A DNA stretch of 64,000 bases, taken from Ruthenibacterium lactatiformans. Lineage in GTDB: Bacteria; Bacillota; Clostridia; Oscillospirales; Ruminococcaceae. The position numbers and the translations under genes are program-made. The notes below the pieces were generated by a model, which had not been told where the DNA came from, searched no databases, and saw nothing but the letters and a program-made list of their open reading frames with translations. Positions 9,002-17,338 of the stretch are shown one piece after another. The DNA lies in NCBI RefSeq assembly GCF_000949455.1, contig NZ_JXXK01000015.1, forward strand, positions 31,586 to 95,585, in the 5' to 3' direction. Each line of letters begins with the position of its first letter. Position 1 is the stretch's first letter.

Positions 9002-9877
9002 TTATCCACGCGTGCGGCCAAGATAGAAAAGCGCCACTGTGCCGGGGCCTGAATGGCTGCCGATGACCGGGCCGATGGAATGGATGCGGATATCCTGCGT
9101 GCCGAATTTTTCCCGCACCAGGTCCGCTACATATTCCGCGTCCGCACGGCAGTCCCCGTGGCTGATGAACACCGTTTGGGAGGCCGGGTCCACTGCGTCC
9201 TTTTCCATATGCGCCACCAGCGCGTCCAGGCTGGCCTTGCGGCCGCGCACCTTTTCCATGGGGATCAGATGACCCGCGTCATCCACGTGCAGCACCGGCT
9301 TGATGTTGAGCATCGTGCCGAAAAACGCCGCCGCACCGGACACACGCCCGCCGCGCTTGAGATGATTCAGGTCGTCCACCGTGAACCAGTGGGCCAGATG
9401 CAGCTTGTTTTCCTCCAGCCACCGAGCCGTTTCTTCAATGCTGCGGCCCGCCTTCTGCCGCTGCGCCGCATGGTAGACCAGCAGGCCCTCGCCCATGGAG
9501 GCGCACAAGCTGTCCACCGCGAGGAATTTGTGCTCCGGATATTCGGCGCTCAGGTCCTCGAAGGCGATGCGCGCGGAGTTGAATGTGCCGGACAGCCCGG
9601 ACGAAAAGCCCACATACAGCACGTCGAAGCCGTCCCGCGCCATTTGGCCCGCCACTTCCCGGAATGTCTCCACATTGATCTGGCTGGTGGTGGACATGGC
9701 CCCGCCGCGGAGCATATCGTAAAAGTCCCCGGAAGAAAGGTCTGTTTCCTCAGGGTCGTTCCGGTAGCTTTTTTCGCCGATGGTATAGGTCATGGGCAGT
9801 ACAGTAACGCCCGTCTGCGCCACAAGCTGCGGCGAAAGGTCCGTGGTGGAATCCGTCAGGATCTTATATTCACGCAT
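9002..9877 (-). CDS. DegV family fatty-acid-binding protein
   Basis: The 291-residue protein matches the DegV family throughout: the start MREYKILTDSTTDLSP, then GVTVLPMTY, GDFYDMLRGGAMSTTSQ, FSSGLSGTFNSA and the C-terminal SIGPVIGSHSGPGTVALFYLG. DegV proteins bind a fatty acid in a buried cleft and, as FakB, present it to the kinase FakA for phosphorylation. No fakA is in the window. It has its own terminator and starts 70 bases after the preceding membrane-protein gene. Confidence 0.9.
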   Translation of the reverse strand: MREYKILTDSTTDLSPQLVAQTGVTVLPMTYTIGEKSYRNDPEETDLSSGDFYDMLRGGAMSTTSQINVETFREVAGQMARDGFDVLYVGFSSGLSGTFNSARIAFEDLSAEYPEHKFLAVDSLCASMGEGLLVYHAAQRQKAGRSIEETARWLEENKLHLAHWFTVDDLNHLKRGGRVSGAAAFFGTMLNIKPVLHVDDAGHLIPMEKVRGRKASLDALVAHMEKDAVDPASQTVFISHGDCRADAEYVADLVREKFGTQDIRIHSIGPVIGSHSGPGTVALFYLGRTRG

Positions 9878-9948
9878 CGTTGTCGCTCCTTTATGTTTGC
9901 TGGAAAATCAGTCCCCGGCTCTCTGCCGGGAAATCCACAGGCAGTATA

Positions 9949-10668
9949 TCACAAATCCCCGTGCTTTTCCAGACTGAATTTCCCCTTCAGCGCGGCAATG
10001 CCTGCCAGAATGCGGTCCTGAAAGATCACGCACAGCCCCGCCACAGCCCCGGTGGCAAGGAACACCACCAGGCTCACGTCCCAGCTTCCCTCGGCGAACT
10101 GGCTGCCCGCAAAGGTACTGGTGATCACCGACGGGATGCGCGCCAGTGTGGAGATGAGAAAAAACGCATGGGGCCTGACGGGCAGGAACGGGCCCAGATA
10201 GATGAGCACGTCCTTGGGCGTGCCCGGGATGAAAAACAGCAGGAACAAAAAGAACTTCACGTGCGCCTCGTCCCGCAGAAAATGGTATTTTGCCAGAACG
10301 GAAGCGTCGATGGCTCTGGCACCCGCGGCACGCACGCAGTAATAAACTGCGGCGCTGGAAAGGCCCACGCCCAAAAGGCACAAGGCCAGCCCTCCCCAGG
10401 TACCGTACAAAAGCCCTGCCATCAGCTCCACCGGTTCGCCGGGCAGCACGGCCACCACCACCTGCAGCACCTGCAGGCCCAAAAATGCCAGCAGGCCCAA
10501 AAAACCGCTGTCGTGGACAAACGCAATAAACGCATCCCGCGCATCCTGCTGCGTCAGCACGGCCCAGATCTCGTTTCGATATGTAATGCCGAACACGGCC
10601 AGCGCCAGCAGAAGCGCCGCGCCCAATACCGTGCCCGCGTATTTTTTATAAATGCCACTCGTATCCAC
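9949..10668 (-). CDS. TVP38/TMEM64 (DedA-like) membrane protein
   Basis: A 239-residue membrane protein with about six hydrophobic segments. The SNARE-associated/VTT domain signature is visible: VLPGEPVELMAGLLYG with its conserved Pro-Gly-Glu, then the later FIPGTPKDVLIYLGPFLP and RIPSVITSTFAGS. VTT proteins are implicated in lipid scrambling. I place the start at GTG 10668; the longest ORF starts at 10764, but that would overlap the upstream carboxypeptidase by 68 bases and add a basic, non-conserved leader. Confidence 0.82.
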   Translation of the reverse strand: MDTSGIYKKYAGTVLGAALLLALAVFGITYRNEIWAVLTQQDARDAFIAFVHDSGFLGLLAFLGLQVLQVVVAVLPGEPVELMAGLLYGTWGGLALCLLGVGLSSAAVYYCVRAAGARAIDASVLAKYHFLRDEAHVKFFLFLLFFIPGTPKDVLIYLGPFLPVRPHAFFLISTLARIPSVITSTFAGSQFAEGSWDVSLVVFLATGAVAGLCVIFQDRILAGIAALKGKFSLEKHGDL

Positions 10669-10696
10669 GCCCCGTCTTCCCGGGCGCGCCGCCGCA

Positions 10697-11608
10697 TCAG
10701 GCGGTATGCGCCCCGGTGTATTCTTCCAGGGTGCCGCCCGCCTGCATGATGGCTTTCGCGGCATCCTTACCTACATAACGATAATGCCACGGTTCATACG
10801 TCACGCCCGTGACATTTTCTTTTCCCCTGGGGTAGCGCAGGATGAAGCCGTAGTCCGCGCAGTGGGCGTACAGCCATTCAAATTCCGGCGTGTCTTCAAA
10901 ATCCGCCGTCAGGTCGCTGTGCTTCGAATACCAGTCCGCCGAAACGATATCTGCGGCAAGGCCCGTGTTATGCTCCGAGGTGCCGGGGCGCGCCACCCAC
11001 ATGGCAGCCTGTTTTTCGGCCTCCTCCCGGCTGAAGCCCTCCGCCATGAAGGAATTTGTCTTGCGCTTGAACAGCGCCGTCTGCCGCTCCACGCTGCGGT
11101 AGCCCGACACTAAGTAGAGCTTGCAGCCCGCCGCCTCGGCGTCCGCCAGCATGGCCTCCAGGTCCGCCGCCGCGCGCTTGTCAAAAGGACGGTTTTCGTA
11201 TCCCCTGATGTCCACGGTCTCCACGGTAAAACCCTCGGGCAGAGGGTTCCCGGCGTTGACAAGGCGCGTCATCCAGCCGTCGCCGTCCGCCGGGGCTGCG
11301 GCGGGTGCCGCAGCCGAGGAGGAACCGCTCATGGAGCCGGAAGAAGAAGCGCCGCCCGCGCCGCTGCCGGACATACTGCCGGAAACAGGGCCGGAGGCAG
11401 CGCCGCCGTCGCCGGGGACGCCGCTCATAGAGCCGGACATGGAACCGGACATGCTGCCGGAGCCGGATGTCACAGACGAGGAGCTGGGCGCCATGGAGGA
11501 GCTGGACGAAGGCTTGGAGGACGAACTGCCGGAGCTGCCCCAGCAGCCTGCGAACAGCGCCGCCACAAGCACCAGCGCGAGGGTAAGGACCAAAGTTTTC
11601 TTAGGCAA
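10697..11608 (-). CDS. Lipoprotein D-Ala-D-Ala carboxypeptidase (VanY-like, M15B)
   Basis: The 303-residue protein starts with a lipoprotein signal (LFAGC, Cys22), then a Ser/Gly/Met-rich tether of about 70 residues with tandem GSMS units. The peptidase domain shows LVSGYRSVERQ, the zinc-binding GTSEHNTGLAADI and YEPWHYRYVG with the second His. M15B enzymes trim the last D-Ala from peptidoglycan stem peptides at the outer face of the membrane. The start is a TTG with AAAGGGAG upstream. The long disordered tether would let the enzyme reach the wall from the membrane. This is probably housekeeping rather than vancomycin resistance, as no van genes are near. Confidence 0.9.
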   Translation of the reverse strand: MPKKTLVLTLALVLVAALFAGCWGSSGSSSSKPSSSSSMAPSSSSVTSGSGSMSGSMSGSMSGVPGDGGAASGPVSGSMSGSGAGGASSSGSMSGSSSAAAPAAAPADGDGWMTRLVNAGNPLPEGFTVETVDIRGYENRPFDKRAAADLEAMLADAEAAGCKLYLVSGYRSVERQTALFKRKTNSFMAEGFSREEAEKQAAMWVARPGTSEHNTGLAADIVSADWYSKHSDLTADFEDTPEFEWLYAHCADYGFILRYPRGKENVTGVTYEPWHYRYVGKDAAKAIMQAGGTLEEYTGAHTA

Positions 11609-11660
11609 AATACAAACTCCCTTTCGCCTGCCCGCAGACGCCGGGCGGCGCGCGGGAAGG

Positions 11661-12380
11661 TCATTGTAAATTGCCGGTCAGGGTCATTACCGCAGCGAGC
11701 GCCGCCAGCGGCGCGGTCTCACAACGCAGGATGCGCGGCCCCAGGCCGATTTGTACGCATCCCGCTTCGCGGGCCGCGGCCGCTTCCTCGGGGGAAAAGC
11801 CGCCTTCGCTGCCGGTGATGAGGCCGATGGTCTCGGCGCCGCCCAGCCGGCTAAGTAATGGCTCCCCGCCCGCCTCGTAGCAAAAAAACGCCGCGTCGTT
11901 GCGCGCTGCGTCCGCGAGCATCTGTTTGTATGTTACCGGAAGTTCCACCTGCGGCACCACGCCCCGTCCGCTCTGCTTGGCGGCCTCAAAGGCGATACGG
12001 TTATAGCGCAGATTTTTCTGCTCTTCCTTTTTTGGCGCAGCCACACAGTAGCGGCTGAAAAACGGCACTATCCGCACGGCGCCAAGCTCCACAGCCTTCT
12101 GGACGATTGTCTCCAGCTTATCCTGCTTTGGGTAACCCACATATAGCGTAACCCGCACGCCCGGCTCCGATACGCTGGCAGATCTGGAAAGGATTTCCAG
12201 CTCTACCGTATCGGGGCCAAAGCCGCGCACCGCGCAGGCATAGTCCGTGCCCTTGCCGTCGCAAAGCGTAACGGTCTCGCCGGGCCGGGCACGCATCACA
12301 TGGGCCAGGTGATGCGCGTCCGCCCCCGACAGCACGGCCGTGCCTCCGGAGATATCAGTTGTAAAATAACGGTGGGGCAT
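11661..12380 (-). CDS. rsmE: 16S rRNA m3U1498 methyltransferase
   Basis: The 239-residue SPOUT-fold methyltransferase has the RsmE N-terminal PUA-like start (MPHRYFTT, DAHHLAHVMR), then VGYPKQDKLE and the C-terminal knot motifs LITGSEGGFSPEE and LGPRILRCETAPLAAL. It methylates U1498 of 16S rRNA using SAM. Upstream, past a broken traX-like gene, lies prmA; prmA-rsmE pairing is common in Firmicutes and supports both calls. Confidence 0.95.
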   Translation of the reverse strand: MPHRYFTTDISGGTAVLSGADAHHLAHVMRARPGETVTLCDGKGTDYACAVRGFGPDTVELEILSRSASVSEPGVRVTLYVGYPKQDKLETIVQKAVELGAVRIVPFFSRYCVAAPKKEEQKNLRYNRIAFEAAKQSGRGVVPQVELPVTYKQMLADAARNDAAFFCYEAGGEPLLSRLGGAETIGLITGSEGGFSPEEAAAAREAGCVQIGLGPRILRCETAPLAALAAVMTLTGNLQ

Positions 12381-12436
12381 AATAAAACTCCTTCTGTGTA
12401 TTTATAGCGCAAGGGCGTGGCACTGCGGTGCGCTGT

Positions 12437-13166
12437 TTAAGGCGCAAGCCGCCTGCCAAGCAGCGGAATTAAGATAAACTGCGCCGGATAGATGAGGTAA
12501 AACCCCTACTTCACGCGCGCACCGGCGCCGGGCGTGCCGTCGTACAGCCGCATTGGCAAAAGCGAAAAAAACACACCGAAAAATTGCAGATACTGCGAGC
12601 CCAAATTGGGCAGCGCGCCAAGCCAAAGCGGCGCGACAATTACCTCAAATACCGCACAGCAGCAAAGCCGGGCGGCCGCGCATGTAAAAGCAGCCCCAAA
12701 CAATGGCCAACGCATACCAGCCCCAATCCAAAGGAAGAAGAGCGGCGCAGACGAAAAGGGCAGCGCAAGCGGCGCACCATGCGAACAACGGCTTGATGTG
12801 CTCCCATGCCACAAGCGAAAGCAGCGCAAGAAACAGCGTAAACAACACATTGCCTCCGCCCGAAAATACCGTAAATTTCCATTCGCGCGTATACACTCAG
12901 CCGCAAAAGCTGCTGTAAAACGGCTGCGAAATCATTGCAAACATCAGCAGCCGCATCAAATAGCGGCGCACGCTTTTGGTGTGGCAATAGCCCTCCGCCA
13001 AAAGAAAGCAGAAAATAGGCAGCGCCATTTTGCCGGCGGTGCGCAGCGCAATGCATGCAGGAGAGCGGTAATACAAAAAGGCGTATGCAAAATGATCGAG
13101 CAGCATACAGGCATACGCAATCCATTTCAGCCCGGTGGCAGATAATTTAGCACCCGGCGTATGCAC
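12437..13166 (-). pseudogene. TraX-family membrane protein, broken in three places
   Basis: Three consecutive reading segments together make one TraX-like acyltransferase-type membrane protein. The N-terminal part (GTG 13166 to TGA 12897) has LSATGLKWIAYACMLLDHFAY and LPIFCFLLAEGY. After the in-frame TGA the same frame continues with GGGNVLFTLFLALLSL and LDWGWYALAIVWG. Near 12650 the frame shifts, continuing with LQFFGVFFSLLPMRLYDG. A TAG at 12506 then interrupts before GFYLIYPAQFILIPLLG, which ends at TAA 12437. Two nonsense codons plus one frameshift argue for real decay rather than one sequencing error. It sits between rsmE and prmA. Confidence 0.8.
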
Positions 13167-13196
13167 GGTATTTCCGCCTTTGTGCTTGGCGCGCAG

Positions 13197-14120
13197 TTAT
13201 TCCCGCCCTGTGTGGCCGCACACCAGCGCCACCCAACCGTTCTTTTCCTTTACCTCCCGCAGTGCAAGGCCTGCGGCCTGTACCGCGGCGATCACCTCAT
13301 CCTTGCGGGTGTCGATGATGCCGCTGGCCAGAAAGGTTCCATGCTTTGCCAGTAGCGCGGGCACGTCCGGCACCAGGTGGATGATGGCATTGGCCACGAT
13401 GTTGGCGCAGATGACGTCGTATACACCCGTGGCCTTTTCGGAAAGGTCGCCCACCAGTACCGTAAGGTCGTTCTGCACGCCATTGAGGGCCGCGTTTTCG
13501 CCTGCCGTGCGCACGCACATCGGGTCGATGTCCACGCCTTCCGCTTTGGCCGCGCCCAATTTCAATGCCGCAATGGCAAGAATGCCGCTGCCCGTGCCGA
13601 TGTCCAACACGCGCTCGCCGCCCTTCACCAGGCCATCCAGCGTTTCCAGGCACAGGGCCGTGGTCTCGTGCGTGCCGGTGCCGAAGGCCATTCCCGGGTC
13701 CAGCGTGATGACCGCGCGGTTCGTTTCGTACGCTTCCCAGCTCGGCACCACAGCCAGCCGTGTGCCGATATCCATGGCGTGGTAGTATGCCTTCCAGCCC
13801 GTCTCCCAGTCCTCCTGGCGCACACCCGTGTACTCCATCCGGTAAGGCACCTCGGCGCGCTCCAGGCGGTCCCGCATCAGCTCGCCGATCTCCGCAAAAT
13901 TCTCGTCCGGCGCAATGTACAGGTGCACCGCTACCTCATCCCGGCTTTTGTCCAGCAGTTCCTGCTCGATGAGGTCAACGTGAGCAATGGCCTCCACCTG
14001 GGCCTCCAGATCCCGGTAATCCTCGATGTAGATGCCGCCGCCCGAGATGCCCGTGGCAATGGCCTCCGCTGTTTCGGCCCAAACCGCCGGCACCGTCGTC
14101 TTGATGTCTGTCCATTCCAT
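13197..14120 (-). CDS. prmA: Ribosomal protein L11 methyltransferase
   Basis: The 307-residue SAM-dependent enzyme has a PrmA N-terminal substrate-recognition domain and a class I methyltransferase domain with DPGMAFGTGTHETTALCLE, then DIGTGSGILAIAALKLGA (SAM loop) and VICANIVANAII. PrmA trimethylates L11 Lys and N-terminal amino groups. ATG 14120 is followed by MEWTDIKTT. It is first in the minus-strand group prmA, traX-like pseudogene, rsmE, vanY-like, TVP38-like. Confidence 0.93.
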   Translation of the reverse strand: MEWTDIKTTVPAVWAETAEAIATGISGGGIYIEDYRDLEAQVEAIAHVDLIEQELLDKSRDEVAVHLYIAPDENFAEIGELMRDRLERAEVPYRMEYTGVRQEDWETGWKAYYHAMDIGTRLAVVPSWEAYETNRAVITLDPGMAFGTGTHETTALCLETLDGLVKGGERVLDIGTGSGILAIAALKLGAAKAEGVDIDPMCVRTAGENAALNGVQNDLTVLVGDLSEKATGVYDVICANIVANAIIHLVPDVPALLAKHGTFLASGIIDTRKDEVIAAVQAAGLALREVKEKNGWVALVCGHTGRE

Positions 14121-14312
14121 AGCTTTTTACTCCCTGCGCTTGGCGCGCCTGCAATTTGTTTTTGCGCCGTAAGGCGCCGTTTTCTTTTCATTATACACAA
14201 ATACATCCAAAAACGAAACAAGCCGGCGGTATATCCCGCATTTTGTGCCGGTTCTGCAGAAATTTTTCACAATCTTCTTTCCTCTTCTTTTGTTAGAATG
14301 CACAAAAGAGCT

Positions 14313-14330
14313 TTGTTAAACTTATAACAT
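14313..14330. promoter_or_regulatory. Rex-like operator, upstream copy
   Basis: The site reads TTGTTAAACTTATAACAT, matching 12 of 14 fixed positions of the Firmicutes Rex box TTGTTAA-N4-TTAACAA. It lies 33 bases upstream of a second copy, about three helical turns, so the two would face the same side of the DNA. Rex is a known NADH-sensing repressor of adhE in clostridia. Confidence 0.7.
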
Positions 14331-14345
14331 TCGTCGTGTTGTACA

Positions 14346-14363
14346 TTGATAAACTTTTAACGA
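14346..14363. promoter_or_regulatory. Rex-like operator overlapping the adhE promoter
   Basis: The site reads TTGATAAACTTTTAACGA, again 12 of 14 fixed positions of the Rex box. Its first six bases are the -35 hexamer of the adhE promoter, so a bound repressor would block RNA polymerase directly. Confidence 0.7.
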
Positions 14364-14374
14364 TATGGTATGAT
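14346..14374 (+). promoter_or_regulatory. adhE promoter
   Basis: TTGATA (14346-14351) and TATGAT (14369-14374) are separated by 17 bases, a near-consensus housekeeping promoter. The predicted transcript begins near 14381, giving a leader of about 70 bases. The rest of the 330-base gap after prmA is AT-rich and has no ORF. Confidence 0.8.
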
Positions 14375-14452
14375 AGTGTCAGTGAGAAAGCATCCTAAAA
14401 TCACAAAACGAACCGTTCAAACCATATCAATGAACTTTGGGAGGACAAACTG

Positions 14453-17086
14453 ATGGCAGAGAAAAAGACGACCGCCAAAACTGCTCCGGCCCCCGCTGTG
14501 GAGACCGTGGAGAACCCTGTGAACAAAATGATCGACGGCCTGGTGGAAAAAGCCCAGGCAGCTTTGAAGGAATTCCTGACGCTGGATCAGGAACAGATCG
14601 ACCACATCGTGCACGAGATGGCGCTGGCCGGCCTTGACAAGCACCAGGAGCTGGCCCGCATGGCCGTGGAGGAAACCGGCCGCGGCGTGTACGAAGACAA
14701 GGTCATCAAGAATATGTTTGCCACCGAGTATATCTGGCACGACATCAAAAAGGAAAAGACCGTGGGCGTGCTGGACGAGAACGAGATGGAGGGCTATGTG
14801 GAAGTGGCCGAGCCTGTAGGCGTTATCGCAGGCGTCACCCCCACCACCAACCCCACCTCCACCACGCTGTTCAAAAGCCTGATCGCCGTGAAAACGCGCA
14901 ACCCCATCATCTTCGGTTTCCACCCGTCCGCGCAGAAGTGCTCGGCCGAGGCTGCGCGCATCGTATATGAGGCCGCTGTGAAGGCCGGCGCGCCGGAGAA
15001 CTGCATCCAGTGGATCGACACGCCGTCCATCGAAGCGACGGGGGCGCTGATGAACCACCCCGGCGTGGCCACCATCCTGGCCACGGGCGGCCCCGGCATG
15101 GTAAAGGCCGCTTACAGCTGCGGCAAACCGGCGCTGGGCGTCGGCCCGGGCAACGTGCCGTGCTATATTGAAAAATCCGCGGACCTGCACCGCGCCTGCA
15201 CCGACCTGATGATGTCCAAGACCTTCGACAACGGCATGATCTGCGCTTCCGAGCAGGCCGTCATCGTGGACAAAGAGATCGCCAAAGCGTTCGAAGACTA
15301 TATGAAGGCCAACAACTGCTACTTCCTCAACAAGGAAGAAACGGAAAAGCTGACGAAATTCATGTTCCCGGACCCCAGCAAGGGTGTTTACGGCCCGCTG
15401 GTGGGTAAATCTGCAAACTGGATCGCCGAGCAGGCCGGCCTGAAGGTGCCCGAAAAAACGAAGATCCTCATCGCGCCCATCTCCTCGCCGGACGAAAACC
15501 ATCCGCTGGCGAAGGAAAAGCTTTCCCCGGTGCTGGCCTACTTTGTTGTAAACAGCAAGCAGCAGGGCTTTGATTACGCCAACAAGATGCTGGAGCTGGG
15601 CGGCCTGGGCCACTCCGCCGTCATCCACACCGGCGACATGAAGATCGCCGATGAATACGGCGTGGCCATGCGCGTGGGCCGAATCATTGTGAACAGCCCG
15701 TCCTCCCAGGGCGCCATCGGCGACATCTATAATACCAACACGCCTTCCCTGACGCTGGGCTGCGGCTCCTACGGCAAGAACAGCGTGTCCCAGAACGTCA
15801 CGACGGTGAACCTCATCAACAAAAAGCGCATCGCCAAGAGGAGGGTGAACATGCAGTGGTTCAAGGTGCCGCCCCGCATCTATTTTGAGGAGGATTCCAT
15901 CCAGTACCTGGAAAAGATGGAGGGCATCTCCCGCGCCTTCATCGTCACCGACCCGATGATGGTGAAGCTGGGCAATGTGGACAAAGTCCTGTACTACCTG
16001 CGCAAGCGCGAGGAATACTGCCACAGCGAGATCTACTCCGACGTGGAAAGCGACCCGTCCGTTGAGTGCATCATGCGCGGCGTCAAGGCCATGAACGCCT
16101 TCCAGCCGGACGTCATCATCGCCATCGGCGGCGGCTCGGCCATCGACGCGGCCAAGGGCATGTGGCTGTTCTACGAGCATCCGGACACCAGCTTCGACGG
16201 CCTGCGCCAGCGCTTCCTGGACATCCGCAAGCGTGCGTTCAAGTTCCCGAAGCTGGGCCAGAAGGCCAAACTGGTCGCCATCCCCACCACCTCCGGCACC
16301 GGCTCCGAGGTCACCAGCTTCTCCGTCATTACGGATAAGCAAAACGGCAACATCAAATATCCCCTGGCCGACTACCGCCTGACGCCGGACGTGGCCATCA
16401 TCGACCCGCAGTTCACCCGCTCGATGCCCAAGAGCATCGTGGCCGACACCGGCCTGGACGTGCTGACCCACGCCATTGAGGCGTATGTATCCGTCATGGC
16501 CAGCGATTATACCGACGGCCTTGCGCTGCACGCCATCGAAATGGTGTTCACTTATCTGGAGAGATCCTACAACGGCGACCCGCTGGCCCGCGAAAAGATG
16601 CACAACGCGTCCTGCATCGCCGGCATGGCCTTCACCAACGCGTTCCTGGGCCTGAACCACTCCATGGCGCACAAACTGGGGGCCGAGTGCCACATTCCCC
16701 ATGGCCGCGCCAACGCCATCCTGCTGCCGTATGTCATCAAATACAACGCTACCAAACCGACCAAGTTCGCCTCATTCCCGAAATACAAGGAATATGTGGC
16801 CGACGAGCGCTATGCGAAGATCGCCCGCCGCGTGGGCCTGTGCAGCGCGGACACGCCCATCTCCGAGGCAGTGGACTGCCTTGTGAAGGCCATCCGGGAA
16901 CTGATGACCGTCACCGAGCGCCCGCTCTGCATCAAGGACTGCGGCGTCAGCGAGGCCGAGTTCATGAGCAAGGTCGACGAGCTTTCCTACAAGGCGTTCG
17001 AGGACCAGTGCACCACCGCAAACCCGGTATATCCCCTGGTGTCCGAGATCAAGGAGCTGTACAGGGAAGCTTACTACGGCGAATAA
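14453..17086 (+). CDS. adhE: Bifunctional acetaldehyde-CoA/alcohol dehydrogenase
   Basis: The 877-residue fusion reduces acetyl-CoA to acetaldehyde and then ethanol, regenerating NAD+ in fermentation. The N-terminal aldehyde dehydrogenase half shows GVTPTTNPTSTT, the glycine-rich ATGGPGMV and the catalytic Cys264 in GMICASEQAV. A linker with RRVNMQWFKVPPRIYFE leads to the iron-dependent alcohol dehydrogenase half with IGGGSAIDAAKGMW, VLTHAIEAYVS and NHSMAHKLGAECHIPHGRAN, carrying the iron-binding Asp/His set. Such enzymes form spirosome filaments. Expression is probably repressed by Rex through two upstream boxes. GGGAGG precedes the ATG. Confidence 0.97.
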   Translation: MAEKKTTAKTAPAPAVETVENPVNKMIDGLVEKAQAALKEFLTLDQEQIDHIVHEMALAGLDKHQELARMAVEETGRGVYEDKVIKNMFATEYIWHDIKKEKTVGVLDENEMEGYVEVAEPVGVIAGVTPTTNPTSTTLFKSLIAVKTRNPIIFGFHPSAQKCSAEAARIVYEAAVKAGAPENCIQWIDTPSIEATGALMNHPGVATILATGGPGMVKAAYSCGKPALGVGPGNVPCYIEKSADLHRACTDLMMSKTFDNGMICASEQAVIVDKEIAKAFEDYMKANNCYFLNKEETEKLTKFMFPDPSKGVYGPLVGKSANWIAEQAGLKVPEKTKILIAPISSPDENHPLAKEKLSPVLAYFVVNSKQQGFDYANKMLELGGLGHSAVIHTGDMKIADEYGVAMRVGRIIVNSPSSQGAIGDIYNTNTPSLTLGCGSYGKNSVSQNVTTVNLINKKRIAKRRVNMQWFKVPPRIYFEEDSIQYLEKMEGISRAFIVTDPMMVKLGNVDKVLYYLRKREEYCHSEIYSDVESDPSVECIMRGVKAMNAFQPDVIIAIGGGSAIDAAKGMWLFYEHPDTSFDGLRQRFLDIRKRAFKFPKLGQKAKLVAIPTTSGTGSEVTSFSVITDKQNGNIKYPLADYRLTPDVAIIDPQFTRSMPKSIVADTGLDVLTHAIEAYVSVMASDYTDGLALHAIEMVFTYLERSYNGDPLAREKMHNASCIAGMAFTNAFLGLNHSMAHKLGAECHIPHGRANAILLPYVIKYNATKPTKFASFPKYKEYVADERYAKIARRVGLCSADTPISEAVDCLVKAIRELMTVTERPLCIKDCGVSEAEFMSKVDELSYKAFEDQCTTANPVYPLVSEIKELYREAYYGE

Positions 17087-17143
17087 GCGCCGCCCAAAAC
17101 TGAATCCCGGGCCGTTCTTTTTCCGGCCCGACCTCCTTTCATG

Positions 17144-17170
17144 GGGCCCGTGCAAAGCGGGCCCTTTTTT
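17144..17170 (+). terminator. adhE terminator
   Basis: A 7-bp GC stem (17144-17150 with 17158-17164) is followed by six T. A second GC hairpin without a T-tract (17108-17130) precedes it. Confidence 0.88.
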
Positions 17171-17253
17171 GGCATATGTACCGGCGCATGGTACCCGCGC
17201 AAAACAGCACAAATAACCGCCGACAAATTTGTTACGCCGCATGGGCGGATGTG

Positions 17254-17262
17254 TGCTATACT
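17254..17262 (+). promoter_or_regulatory. Extended -10 promoter for the DUF2804 gene
   Basis: TGCTATACT gives an extended -10 element (TGN before TATACT) about 77 bases before the start codon. No good -35 lies at 17 bases; TTGTTA is 22 bases away. Confidence 0.45.
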
Positions 17263-17338
17263 GTTTGTAAATAAGCTCTTTAAAAATACGCTTTTGCGGC
17301 GGCGCGGCAAAACGCGTCCGTCCGGGGGAGGAATACGC

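Noticed and set aside
10669..10764. Upstream extension of the TVP38-type gene (start at 10764)
   Set aside because: It would overlap the carboxypeptidase gene by 68 bases and adds a basic, unconserved leader; GTG 10668 fits better.
11320..11520. Short tandem repeat near 11.4 kb, considered as a CRISPR or microsatellite
   Set aside because: It encodes the GSMS-rich tether of the VanY-like lipoprotein in frame; there are no spacers.
10697..11608. Calling vancomycin resistance from the VanY-like gene
   Set aside because: No vanH, vanA/B, vanX or two-component genes are nearby; M15B lipoproteins are common housekeeping enzymes.
12437..12500. Similarity of the GCCGGATAGATG strings near 2980 and 12480 as a shared repeat
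   Set aside because: The second is inside the TraX-like coding sequence (IYPAQ region); the match is short and the flanks differ.
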